A stretch of 8,643 nucleotides of DNA, from contig WJJR01000356.1 in assembly GCA_014729565.1 (NCBI GenBank), positions 1 through 8,643 on the forward strand, written 5' to 3'. The notes under the pieces were generated by a model, which was given only the letters and a program-made list of their open reading frames with translations, was not told the DNA's origin and ran no database searches. The translations under genes were made by a program, and so were the position numbers. Origin of the DNA: Candidatus Zixiibacteriota bacterium (GTDB lineage: Bacteria > Zixibacteria > MSB-5A5 > WJJR01). Of the stretch, positions 1-7,120 are shown piece after piece; the stretch's first letter is position 1, and the number at the start of each line of letters is the position of its first letter.

Positions 1-2033
1 CCCCAGGGGCAGCCCCGCCCCCCCCCTCCAGCATCGCAACCCCACACTGCCGCGACATCGGTGAATATGCCCCCGTCATTGCACCACAGTTGCTTGGGAG
101 CATTGTAGTTGGCGCAGTACAAATCCATGTCACCGTCATTGTCAAAGTCGGCCCACGAGATTCCTTCTCCATCAGATGTTGTCAGTCCAGCTGACGCGGC
201 AACGTCAACAAAGACCGTGTCATCATTGCGAAACAGCCGCGAGTTGGGCGAATCGTTTTCCGTGTATAGGTCCAAATCACCGTCGAGGTCATAGTCAATC
301 CAGGCGGCAGGACCTGATGGTTCGTTATCGGGAAGTTCCAACGAATCAGTCACGTCTGTGAATCCGACGACATTGGGCAGATCATTACGTAACAGCAAAT
401 CCGGGGCATTGCGGTTTCCCAGGTATATATCTTCGTCCCCGTCGTTGTCATAGTCGCCGACCGCGAGACCAATGGTCTGAGCATTACCGTCCACTCCCAG
501 GGTGGCGGCGACATCGGTGAAGCCGCTGCCATCGTTGCGGTAGAGGCGATTCGCCGTTTGGTTTGCTACATATAGGTCTAAGTCGTTGTCGTTGTCGAAG
601 TCCAGCCAGGCGGCGCCGTTGGTCTCGGACCCGTCATCGACACCGTAGGTCGCACTGACTTCGGTGAAAGTTGAGGTCGAAGGTGAGCGGTACTTGATCA
701 AGCAGTAATCCCGCTTTGTCCCGGTCCAGGCAGGGCCCGTCACATAGATATTGCCGTCTGTATCACAATGCATATCACGCCCACCATCAGGGCCATTTCC
801 CGGACCATTGAAGCGAAGTTCATGGATCAGGTTACCGGCCGGATCGTATCCCAGGGTCACGAAATCCGTATCGGTGCCGTCTCCCGTACTGTAGCCGGTC
901 ACGTAGATATTCCCCGCTGGGTCCAACTCCAATGCGTATATGTGATCGTAACCATGGCCCGACCCGTCGTACTGTCGCACCCAGGACGTGTCGCCTTCGG
1001 TATTGATTTTCAGGACGATGTAATCGAAGTCGGTACCATTCCAAGTCCTGCCGCCCACATAAACGTTTCCGAATGCGTCAAGCTCCAAATCATAGCCCAC
1101 GTCCATGCTGTCGCCGTCACCGTCATAGCGATGAATCCAGAGAGTATCGCCATTGGGGCCGTACTTCAGCGTGGCCAGATCATTATTTATGGATTCAGGG
1201 TCGAATCCACTGTAACCGGTCACATAAACGTTGCCGGCGTCATCCAACTCCAGATCATAGGCGTGGTCATTCCCATTGCCCGGCCCGTAGTACCGGCGTG
1301 CCCACTGGGGATTTCCGTCAGAATTGTACTTGATGGTGGCATAATCGTAATTGGTGTTAGCCCCCGGGCTTCCTCCCGTTACATACACATTCCCCAGTCC
1401 GTCAATTTCAAGACCCTTGGGATAGTCATTGCGCTCAATCGACTCAGTCTTGTACGTGCGAGTCCAAATTGTATCTCCTGCGCTATCCAATTTCGCTGTA
1501 AAGTAGTCCAGATTGGTACCAGCTACGTAGACTACGCCCGTGGTATAGACATTGCCGTCTGCATCGAGTTGCACATAGTGTGCGCCGTCCGATATGTTTG
1601 CGGGACCGTTGTAACGCCACACCCATCCCGTAGCTCCATCTTCACCATACTTGAGTACCACAAAATCTTGATCTGAACTCACGCCTTTACTGGAAGCTGT
1701 CACATAGACGCTGCCATCCGTATGTACTGCTACGTCCGTACCGTCATCGGTATCGTGCGCCGGCCCATCGTACCGCCGCACCCAAGACGTGTCACCATCA
1801 GGCGTATACTTGATCGTTACAATATCCCAGTCCGCTCCCACTCCGATACTGTATCCTGTGATGTAAATGTTCCCGTCTGTGTCGATGTCAACTGCTTGGG
1901 ATCTGTCATTGTCGTTCGCTGGTCCATCGTAGTATCGGACCCAGGCAGTATCAACTTCCGCTGAAACCTCTCCGGCAAGCAGCAGGGCCAAGAGAAGACA
2001 ACAGAGACTGACAAAAGCTCGCTTCGATCGCAT
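1..2033 (-). CDS. Secreted SBBP-repeat / FG-GAP (VCBS) repeat beta-propeller protein, C-terminus cut by window edge
   Basis: The reading frame is open for 677 codons from ATG at 2033 to the left edge, so the C-terminus is missing. Residues 1-26 form a signal peptide: basic start (MRSKR), a Leu-rich core, and a likely cleavage site after VSA. Residues ~27-450 hold eight tandem repeats of 52-55 aa with the pattern W-x-R-x-Y-x-G ... D-x-x-G-N-x-Y-V-T-G ... D-x-x-x-x-K-Y, the SBBP beta-propeller type. After a short linker come four FG-GAP/VCBS-like units with Asp-rich calcium-type loops (DFDNDNDLDLY, DYDNDGDEDIY, DYDLDGDLDLY, DFDNDGDMDLY); a fifth begins at the edge (GRGCPWG). The protein is probably exported to the cell surface or medium, with a binding or adhesive role; no enzyme motif is visible. 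A sorting or anchor domain may lie beyond the window. The start is supported by AAGAGGTGG 5 nt upstream. It is divergent from the kinase gene. Confidence 0.9.
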   Translation of the reverse strand, partial: MRSKRAFVSLCCLLLALLLAGEVSAEVDTAWVRYYDGPANDNDRSQAVDIDTDGNIYITGYSIGVGADWDIVTIKYTPDGDTSWVRRYDGPAHDTDDGTDVAVHTDGSVYVTASSKGVSSDQDFVVLKYGEDGATGWVWRYNGPANISDGAHYVQLDADGNVYTTGVVYVAGTNLDYFTAKLDSAGDTIWTRTYKTESIERNDYPKGLEIDGLGNVYVTGGSPGANTNYDYATIKYNSDGNPQWARRYYGPGNGNDHAYDLELDDAGNVYVTGYSGFDPESINNDLATLKYGPNGDTLWIHRYDGDGDSMDVGYDLELDAFGNVYVGGRTWNGTDFDYIVLKINTEGDTSWVRQYDGSGHGYDHIYALELDPAGNIYVTGYSTGDGTDTDFVTLGYDPAGNLIHELRFNGPGNGPDGGRDMHCDTDGNIYVTGPAWTGTKRDYCLIKYRSPSTSTFTEVSATYGVDDGSETNGAAWLDFDNDNDLDLYVANQTANRLYRNDGSGFTDVAATLGVDGNAQTIGLAVGDYDNDGDEDIYLGNRNAPDLLLRNDLPNVVGFTDVTDSLELPDNEPSGPAAWIDYDLDGDLDLYTENDSPNSRLFRNDDTVFVDVAASAGLTTSDGEGISWADFDNDGDMDLYCANYNAPKQLWCNDGGIFTDVAAVWGCDAGGGGRGCPW

Positions 2034-2038
2034 GTGAC

Positions 2039-2052
2039 CACCTCTTAAGGTG
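2039..2052 (-). promoter_or_regulatory. Ribosome binding site inside a small hairpin, upstream of the propeller gene
   Basis: On the minus strand the sequence CACCT-TAAG-AGGTG precedes the ATG at 2033 by five bases. AGAGGTG is the Shine-Dalgarno site and forms the 3' arm of a perfect 5-bp stem with a 4-base loop. The site supports the chosen start. The stem could mask the site in the mRNA, but it is short and may be incidental. Confidence 0.5.
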
Positions 2053-2304
2053 TGCATTCAAATGCTCAGACATGTCATCGCAGCACACAGCGAAACAACT
2101 CTTGCTCACTCTGCCAGGGACGATGGCGCGTAAGACCGAATCGCAGATTCGACGGCTGTATGTGCATGCAGTACATCTCGTTGGTTTGGCATTCCTACAA
2201 TAATTAAGTCAATGCCAGGGGGTACTGCAAGCCCTAATCTGACAAGATGAAATCACTCGTATTTCACCGCCGGGGATTCGGGCCCCCAAATGGGCGCCCA
2301 CCTG

Positions 2305-2333
2305 TTGTATTCTGAACTGTTGAAGGCAATAAT
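2305..2333 (+). promoter_or_regulatory. Candidate sigma70-type promoter for the kinase gene
   Basis: TTGTAT (2305-2310) and AATAAT (2328-2333) are separated by 17 bp. The -10 box matches TATAAT at five of six bases, but the -35 box matches TTGACA only at TTG. Initiation would fall near 2340, giving a leader of about 50 nt. This is a sequence match only. Confidence 0.3.
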
Positions 2334-2391
2334 AGCCAGTGCCCGACGTGGGCTGGTCACACACCCGATCGCGACGCCGATCTAAGAGTTT

Positions 2392-4377
2392 ATGGATGCC
2401 AGCGCTATCAAACGCCAATTGCCGCCTCACCTGACCTTGGTTGGGAAATTGGGGGGCGGCGGCTTTGCCACCGTTTACCGGGTGCGGAACAGCAAACTCG
2501 AAGTTGACTGGGCGCTCAAGGTGCTCGATGCCAACAAAATGTCATCCGCTTCAGGCAAGAGCAAAGCGCTCAAGGAAGCCCAAATCACAGCGCGCATTCA
2601 CCACACCAATGTGGTCACGATTCACGATGTCGATGAGGTTAACGGCTTCATCTTTATGGAATTGGTTGACGGTCCCTCGTTTTCCAGTCGATTGGAACTG
2701 GGCCTGACGTCGTGGCGGGAATACCGGGGAATCGCGGAGGGTGTGCTGGCCGGTTTGGCCGCAGCTCACCGCCAGGGTGTGATTCACGGCGACATGTCTC
2801 CGCGGAATATCCTGTTAACTCCGGACGGAATTCCCAAACTGGTCGATTTTGGGTTGGCTCGCCACGGAGACTTCTCCTGTTCTTCGATCGGGTTAACGCC
2901 CGGCTACGCCTCGCCGGAGCATGTGCTGAATAAGAGGCTCACATTCCAATCCGATGTGTTCTCAACCGGGGCATTGCTGTACCAACTGGCCACCGGCCAA
3001 CACCCGTACGAATGGGAGAATCACTTCGCCTACTCATACGCGATTCTCAATGATCACCCCCGGGAACCACGCATCGGCTTTTCGGACGCGCCGCCATTCC
3101 TGGTGCAGTTTCTTCTGCGTGCCCTCTCAACGGAACAGGCCCACCGCTACACCTCCGGAACCGAGATGGAGCAGGCGTTCCGCACCGGGTACAGCCGGGA
3201 CCGGGCCGACGTGAGCCACTCGTCCTCGGCGGCCGTCTCTCAGTCCGCCAGGGCGTGGCGCCATTACCATCGCGGCCAGGAATACTATCATGGGAGCACA
3301 CGGCAGGAGATGGACTGGGCGGAGGACGAATTCCGGGCAGCGCTCCGATGCGATCCAAGCTTCTCGCTGGCCTATGCCGGCCTCGCGGATGTGGCGGTAT
3401 TTCGTTACATGTCATACTTCGACCGCTCCCTGGTTGCCCTATCGAAAGCCGAGCACTACTGCCAGCAGGCCTTGGAACGCGATCCATCGCGACCCCAGCA
3501 CTACCGGTCGCTGGGACGCATTTTCATGATGCGCCGGGAGTTTGATGAGGCACGACAGAACTACTCCAAGGCCATCGAACTCGACCCCGACTACATGGCG
3601 GCCCATATTGCGTTGGCTTGGTGTGGTGTCGAGTCACAAGATATGGTGGCCGCCGAACACGCCGCAATGGCAGCACGGGCCATCGACGCAGACAACCTGG
3701 AAGCGGCACTGCTGTTGGCGCGCATTTACTACTATCAGAAAGATTACGATCGCAGCATTGCCATTGCCAATGAAGCCATAAAGCTCAAGCGCAATTCCGG
3801 TCGTGCGCACTACGATCTGGCGATGGCGCAGCGGGCGCTGGGTGAATTCGACAACGCCCGCCAGTCCTTCCGAATGTCATTGAATTACCAGGGCGATCCC
3901 AATACGCTCAACGACCTCGGCGTGCTGGAACTCTCTGAGAAGGATTACAATGCGGCTGCGGACGCATTCGCGCTGGCGTCCCAGGATGAGGCCTTCGCCT
4001 TTCTTGGACTCTATTATCTGGGGTTCACGTATTATCTGGCGCAGAAAACGACATCGGCGCAGGATACCTTCAGGCAATCGTTGGAGCAATCACAGCAGTT
4101 ATCGAAACGTGATCCCATCGACCCGTACCCTCGGATTGTTGGTGCAATGGCGACGGCCGCATTGGGCGATGCTGATCGGGCGCGAACGCTGATGGCAATG
4201 AGTGTAGAATTGGATCCAAACGACGGGTTGGTTGCGTATTATGGCGCGTGTGCACTGTCATGGATTGCGCGTCCGGATGAAGTCGAAAGCGCGTTGCAAC
4301 CGGCCTTGACACTTCCGCGATCGCCCTCGAGAATCGAAGCGTCGCTCGATCCCCACTTCACGCGTCTGTCGAAGTAA
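2392..4377 (+). CDS. Soluble Hanks-type Ser/Thr protein kinase with C-terminal TPR array
   Basis: This 661-aa protein starts with a protein kinase domain (about residues 14-265). Visible motifs are the Gly-rich loop GKLGGGGFATV (18-28), the ATP-binding Lys in WALKV (K43), a likely alpha-C Glu (E62), the catalytic loop HGDMSPRN (132-139, D134), DFG (152-154), the P+1 region TPGYASPEH (169-177) and SDVFSTG (187-193). The usual HRD-x-K-P-x-N reads HGD-M-S-P-R-N, so the Arg and the catalytic-loop Lys are replaced. After a Ser-rich linker (~270-285) come about eight TPR-like helical repeats (~290-615), several with canonical A-x-x-x-Y/F-x-K-A-I-x-L-D-P endings. No membrane segment is seen, so a cytoplasmic signalling kinase with a TPR scaffold is likely; substrates are unknown. 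An in-frame TAA at 2383 makes ATG 2392 the first possible start. The Shine-Dalgarno is poor (AAGAG, 3 nt away). Confidence 0.93.
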   Translation: MDASAIKRQLPPHLTLVGKLGGGGFATVYRVRNSKLEVDWALKVLDANKMSSASGKSKALKEAQITARIHHTNVVTIHDVDEVNGFIFMELVDGPSFSSRLELGLTSWREYRGIAEGVLAGLAAAHRQGVIHGDMSPRNILLTPDGIPKLVDFGLARHGDFSCSSIGLTPGYASPEHVLNKRLTFQSDVFSTGALLYQLATGQHPYEWENHFAYSYAILNDHPREPRIGFSDAPPFLVQFLLRALSTEQAHRYTSGTEMEQAFRTGYSRDRADVSHSSSAAVSQSARAWRHYHRGQEYYHGSTRQEMDWAEDEFRAALRCDPSFSLAYAGLADVAVFRYMSYFDRSLVALSKAEHYCQQALERDPSRPQHYRSLGRIFMMRREFDEARQNYSKAIELDPDYMAAHIALAWCGVESQDMVAAEHAAMAARAIDADNLEAALLLARIYYYQKDYDRSIAIANEAIKLKRNSGRAHYDLAMAQRALGEFDNARQSFRMSLNYQGDPNTLNDLGVLELSEKDYNAAADAFALASQDEAFAFLGLYYLGFTYYLAQKTTSAQDTFRQSLEQSQQLSKRDPIDPYPRIVGAMATAALGDADRARTLMAMSVELDPNDGLVAYYGACALSWIARPDEVESALQPALTLPRSPSRIEASLDPHFTRLSK

Positions 4378-4386
4378 TCAGTTCTT

Positions 4387-4500
4387 CTACAAGGTGGTTA
4401 GGGGCAGCTCAACAGTAACCGTAGTCCCGCGGTTGACCGTACTGTCAACCCGGATATCGCCTCCATGCTCGTCGATAATCCGATTCGTCCCGTGTGCCCC
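4387..4500 (-). pseudogene. Remnant of a sensor histidine kinase (C-terminal end of the ATPase domain)
   Basis: On the minus strand, codons from about 4500 down to the TAG at 4387-4389 read GTNRIIDEHGGDIRV, then DSTVNRGTTVTVELPL and a short tail. This is the recognisable end of a HATPase_c domain: the helix after the G2 box, the I-x-x-H-G-G-x-I/R-V strand, and the G-T-x-x-x-x-x-L-P-L final strand. The His-phosphorylation box, N, G1 and F boxes are absent. The frame runs into a TGA at 4525-4527, with no start or plausible family sequence before it. Only ~38 codons survive, so it is a decayed or deleted gene. It lies between the 3' ends of the kinase gene and of the tRNA. Family assignment is from motif memory. 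Confidence 0.6.
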
Positions 4501-4563
4501 ATCCACTTGCGGTGGAATTTGATTTCAGTGTGAGCGAATTTCTTTGGAGACAAGAACGAAAAG

Positions 4564-4635
4564 TAGCGCTACGGGGATTCGAACCCCGGTTTGATGGCTG
4601 AGAACCACCCGTCCTAACCCCTAGACGATAGCGCC
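4564..4635 (-). tRNA. tRNA-Glu (anticodon CTC)
   Basis: The 72-nt minus-strand sequence folds into a full cloverleaf. The acceptor stem is GGCGCTA/TAGCGCT (G1-U72 wobble, discriminator A). The D arm is GTCT/GGAC with an 8-nt loop containing GGGG-TT. The anticodon stem is GGTGG/CCATC around loop TTCTCAG, the variable loop has 4 nt, and the T arm is CGGGG-TTCGAAT-CCCCG. The anticodon at 4600-4602 reads CTC and decodes GAG (Glu). CCA is not encoded; the next bases are CTT. Confidence 0.95.
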
Positions 4636-4671
4636 ACTGGTGCCGTGCTTGCGCACGTCTCAGACCGCCGA

Positions 4672-4699
4672 ATTAAACCGTCCGGACCGCCATCGTCAA
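4672..4699 (-). promoter_or_regulatory. Promoter for tRNA-Glu
   Basis: On the minus strand TTGACG (4699-4694) and TTTAAT (4677-4672) are separated by 16 bp, five of six and four of six matches to the sigma70 boxes. Initiation would be near 4665, about 30 nt before the tRNA 5' end. The leader holds a small hairpin CGTGC-GCAA-GCACG (4644-4657). A GC-rich stretch follows the -10 box, as is common in stable-RNA promoters. Confidence 0.6.
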
Positions 4700-4814
4700 G
4701 CGGTTTCGGCGGTAAGCTGTTGTCAGATATAGCGCATACGGGCCTCAACTTTCCAACCGGTTGGCCGACAACAGTAATAGAATTTCCGAGTGTATGCCAG
4801 TACTGGGGTATGTG

Positions 4815-4848
4815 GAACGCCCCGGTCCCGCCTGGGACCGGGGCGTTC
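4815..4848 (-). terminator. Strong 15-bp GC-rich hairpin, probable terminator of the ABC transporter operon
   Basis: Bases 4815-4829 (GAACGCCCCGGTCCC) pair perfectly with 4834-4848 (GGGACCGGGGCGTTC) around a 4-base loop. It lies 80 bp after the stop codon of permease B. There is no T-run on the minus-strand side; on the plus-strand side the sequence is slightly richer in T (GGTGTTTCCC). Terminator function is therefore inferred from position and stem strength; orientation is uncertain. Confidence 0.55.
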
Positions 4849-4927
4849 GGTGTTTCCCGTTCCGAAATGTTGCCCGTCTTCCTCGGCCGGTTTCTACGGG
4901 CGAGGTGCCCGCACTACATCGCGATTA

Positions 4928-5788
4928 CTAATGGGCCGTTTTCAGATCCAGCTTGCCGGTTGATAACGCCAGCCATTCGGCGCTCTTGAGAGCGACTGCT
5001 GCGACAGTGACCGTCAGTGCCGTTACCCAGACAAGCCGCCAGAGCATGGCCGCATTGCTCATCGCGGACAACGATTCAATGAACGGCTGATGCAACAGCG
5101 CACGACGCATGACTTCCAGCCAATAGGTCAACGGTTGCGCGCGCGCGATCGCGGCCACCCAGCCCGGCAAAATGTCGATCGAAAAGACCGCGCCGCTGAG
5201 CAGGAACATCAGTCCCGATGCGCCCTCGGCGATCCCGAAACCGTGCTGCGCGGTGACCATGGTCACCGCAGCCAGCATAATGCCGATCGCCATCATCCCG
5301 GCAATCCCGCAGATCATCGCGACGACGATGTACGGAATGTCGATCCACGTCGCGCTGTACGAGATCCCGAACGCCGCATATCCGACCAGCAACGTCAACG
5401 CCACCGCCGCGGTGGTCGCGAACACTTTTGCGAGACCGCGGCCGACGAGATACGTTCCCATTCCCAATGGTGCGAGATAAATGTACCGGATCATCTCGTA
5501 ATGCTCACGGTCTTCGAAAATGGTTTGGCCGACACCGGTCATCGCTTGAATGACCAGAATGAAGAACGCGTTGCCGACATAGAGTTGCGCAAACGCGATG
5601 TCCGACGCCGGCTGGCCGGTGACCACTTTGAACATGAAGACGATGATCAACGCGCCGAACAGCGGACGCACGACCTGATATGTTAGGAACAACGTCGGGT
5701 CGGTCCAGTTCGACTCGATGGCCCAGCCCAACCGTCCGGCGGTCAGCATCCCGTGTATCGCCGATTGTATTCGTGTGATCCAACTCAT
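4928..5788 (-). CDS. ABC-2 type transporter permease (permease B)
   Basis: This 286-aa inner-membrane protein has about six hydrophobic segments, near residues 39-56, 71-87, 123-142, 151-178, 189-215 and 252-267. A cytoplasmic stretch between the second and third (E-D-R-E-H-Y-E-M-I-R-Y, then L-A-P-L) resembles the ATPase-coupling region of ABC-2 permeases. The segment I-L-P-G-W, followed by Q-P-L-T-Y-W-L-E-V-M-R-R, is the typical late-domain motif. It should form the export channel together with permease A, driven by the ATPase encoded upstream. The chosen ATG at 5788 follows GGAG by 8 nt and leaves a 25-bp gap after the 148-aa gene. A longer in-frame start at 5851 would overlap that gene and has hydrophilic, unlikely sequence. 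The substrate is unknown. Confidence 0.9.
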   Translation of the reverse strand: MSWITRIQSAIHGMLTAGRLGWAIESNWTDPTLFLTYQVVRPLFGALIIVFMFKVVTGQPASDIAFAQLYVGNAFFILVIQAMTGVGQTIFEDREHYEMIRYIYLAPLGMGTYLVGRGLAKVFATTAAVALTLLVGYAAFGISYSATWIDIPYIVVAMICGIAGMMAIGIMLAAVTMVTAQHGFGIAEGASGLMFLLSGAVFSIDILPGWVAAIARAQPLTYWLEVMRRALLHQPFIESLSAMSNAAMLWRLVWVTALTVTVAAVALKSAEWLALSTGKLDLKTAH

Positions 5789-5813
5789 CGCAATTGCTCC
5801 GTATTGCACTTTA

Positions 5814-6260
5814 TCAGTTGCAACCCGAACACCATTCGTTGTGCAGCACAATGCGTTCGTCGCGGTCGGTGATCATTTCGACCGCTGATGTCTCCGCAGT
5901 GACGGTGTGCGCCAGCACTGGGCAGTCGAGATGTACGCAGGTAATCAGATCCTTCAGCCAGCCGGAGTCGACCAACGCATGACGGCGCGGGTACGGTTCA
6001 CGGAGTTTCAATTCCACCACCGGAATGATTTCAGACCAGCCGCCGAACATAACCACATTGTACCATGAGTGATGCGCCTCGGTGAACACCGACGGAGCAC
6101 ACCGCACCAACTGTGTCGACATCTCGGCCCGCTTGACTTCACGGACACAAATCGTGTCGACCACCTCACGGCGCAACGTTCGTGGATTCACATTCAGCAT
6201 ATCACTCACCCCCTCGTCGAGGAGGTAAACCTTCTCGTATCGTCTCTCTGGTGAACTCAC
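5814..6260 (-). CDS. Unrecognised 148-aa Cys/His-rich protein between two ABC permeases
   Basis: I do not recognise this protein. It starts with GTG at 6260, four bases after GAGAGG, 21 bp after permease A ends, and stops 25 bp before permease B starts, so it is almost certainly co-transcribed with both. It has no signal peptide or membrane segment and should be cytoplasmic. It contains six cysteines (38, 54, 108, 113, 144, 147) and several histidines; the C-terminus ends in W-C-S-G-C-N, a C-x-x-C pair, and H-L-D-C lies at 110-113. These could bind metal or form a redox pair, but that is inference. The middle (about 60-90) is mixed aromatic and beta-like (SWYNVVMFGGWSEIIPVVEL). Possible roles include an exporter accessory, a sensor, or an enzyme acting on the cargo. 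Codon use resembles its neighbours. Confidence 0.8.
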   Translation of the reverse strand: MSSPERRYEKVYLLDEGVSDMLNVNPRTLRREVVDTICVREVKRAEMSTQLVRCAPSVFTEAHHSWYNVVMFGGWSEIIPVVELKLREPYPRRHALVDSGWLKDLITCVHLDCPVLAHTVTAETSAVEMITDRDERIVLHNEWCSGCN

Positions 6261-6281
6261 AGATCCTCTCGTGTTGTGTGC

Positions 6282-7100
6282 TTATTGCGCTTTCAGTGTC
6301 AGGCGGCCGGATTCTTTGCCGAGCCGTTCCATGTACCGCAAACCGCGCAGCGCCGCCCAATTCAGTACGATTGTTGCGACAACCAACATGCTCAACTCCA
6401 GTTCAACCGTGAACAACGGATTCACCTGACTGCCGGCGAAGACCAGTTGACGAATTGCATCCAACCCGAGTGTCAACGGGATCGCCGACGCCGCCAGCGC
6501 CACCACATTGCCCAAGGAGCGCACCGGGAAGTAAAACCCGGTCAAAAAGTACACCGGCTCCTGAAATAGGTTGGCAGTGTGCCATGCTTCCCGTCCGAAC
6601 AACATGAACAACGACGATGACAGCATGCCGAGTCCGTACAACGCGCTCATGGTCAAACAGAACACCACAATCAACACCGGCCAGCTCGACACCTGGTAGG
6701 TGACACCAAACACCCACGTGCCGAAGATCAGAATCGCCACCGCCCGCGTGGCGGTGAGAAACAATCCGCCGATCGCCATGCCGAGCATGATCGACATGCG
6801 TGAGACGGGAGCGATCAGGTACAATTCCAGATTCCCCATCTCCTTTTCCCAGTAAAACTGGGCCGCCATCGACCAGAGGATGTTCTGCCAGAAGGCGATC
6901 ATCGCACCGGAAACGACGACAAAGCCGATGTACTGCTCCGGTGCACCAAGGCCGCGATAAACCAATGCGAACGCAAACACCGCCAGCAGTGGCAACGCAA
7001 CATCGAAGATCGTCCATGACAATTCGCGGTTGGCGCCGACCACACGCACATAGGCGCGTCCCCAAATGGCGCGAAGGTTGGTTTTGAGATTCTCGTTCAT
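6282..7100 (-). CDS. ABC-2 type transporter permease (permease A)
   Basis: This 272-aa inner-membrane protein has a short cytoplasmic N-terminus and about six hydrophobic segments, near residues 31-49, 57-78, 103-133, 140-163, 183-212 and 233-252. The stretch F-Y-W-E-K-E-M-G-N-L-E-L-Y-L-I-A-P (82-98) matches the cytoplasmic coupling region of ABC-2 permeases. The segment F-Y-F-P-V-R-S-L-G-N and the following I-P-L-T-L-G-L-D-A-I-R matches their late-domain motif. It is clearly different from permease B, so a heterodimeric channel is likely. The ATG at 7100 follows GGAG by 7 nt. The upstream ATPase gene ends 310 bp away, across a repeat island, so its expression may be partly uncoupled from the ATPase. 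The transported substrate cannot be inferred. Confidence 0.92.
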   Translation of the reverse strand: MNENLKTNLRAIWGRAYVRVVGANRELSWTIFDVALPLLAVFAFALVYRGLGAPEQYIGFVVVSGAMIAFWQNILWSMAAQFYWEKEMGNLELYLIAPVSRMSIMLGMAIGGLFLTATRAVAILIFGTWVFGVTYQVSSWPVLIVVFCLTMSALYGLGMLSSSLFMLFGREAWHTANLFQEPVYFLTGFYFPVRSLGNVVALAASAIPLTLGLDAIRQLVFAGSQVNPLFTVELELSMLVVATIVLNWAALRGLRYMERLGKESGRLTLKAQ

Positions 7101-7120
7101 GGTGTTGCTCCATATTCGAA

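Larger units (their letters stand above)
2034..2391. other. Divergent intergenic region between propeller gene and kinase
   Basis: This 358-bp region must carry the promoters of both flanking genes, which read outward. I see no credible gene in it. It contains an interrupted inverted repeat TGGCATT (2187-2193) / AATGCCA (2211-2217) around an AT-rich spacer, which could be an operator. It also contains a GC-rich hairpin, GGGCCCCC (2280-2287) with GGGCGCCC (2292-2299), 7 of 8 pairs with an AAAT loop and no following T-run. No convincing promoter for the minus-strand gene was found. Confidence 0.6.
4636..4927. other. Intergenic region between permease B and tRNA-Glu
   Basis: This 292-bp region holds the tRNA promoter, a strong hairpin (4815-4848), and between them an inverted repeat CTGTTGTC (4717-4724) / GACAACAG (4767-4774) that encloses a perfect 12-bp palindrome CCAACCGGTTGG (4753-4764). 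An open frame of 114 codons on the plus strand (4645-4989) crosses the tRNA promoter and hairpin and runs into the end of permease B. It shows no family features and is not called. Confidence 0.6.

Noticed and set aside
18..26. Run of nine C near the left edge as a possible frameshift in the propeller gene
   Set aside because: The frame continues correctly into the expected FG-GAP-like GRGCPWG pattern beyond the run, so no frame break is seen.
768..1676. A 302-codon open frame on the plus strand opposite the propeller gene
   Set aside because: It is antisense to the repeated, Asp/Gly-rich coding sequence, which rarely produces stops on that strand; its protein has no domain pattern, and the minus-strand frame explains the repeats.
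4645..4989. A 114-codon plus-strand open frame in the intergenic region
   Set aside because: It spans the tRNA promoter, the 15-bp hairpin and the end of permease B, and its translation shows no coding character.
5090..5686. A 198-codon open frame on the plus strand opposite permease B
   Set aside because: Arg/His/Asp-rich translation with no fold features, fully antisense to a clear membrane protein gene.
5789..5851. Longer start for permease B at ATG 5851
   Set aside because: It would overlap the upstream gene, adds a non-hydrophobic stretch, and the ATG at 5788 has a better placed GGAG.
6403..7113. A 236-codon minus-strand open frame overlapping permease A in another frame
   Set aside because: The in-frame product of permease A has six membrane segments and ABC-2 motifs; the overlapping frame is Arg/His/Gly-rich and has no family features.
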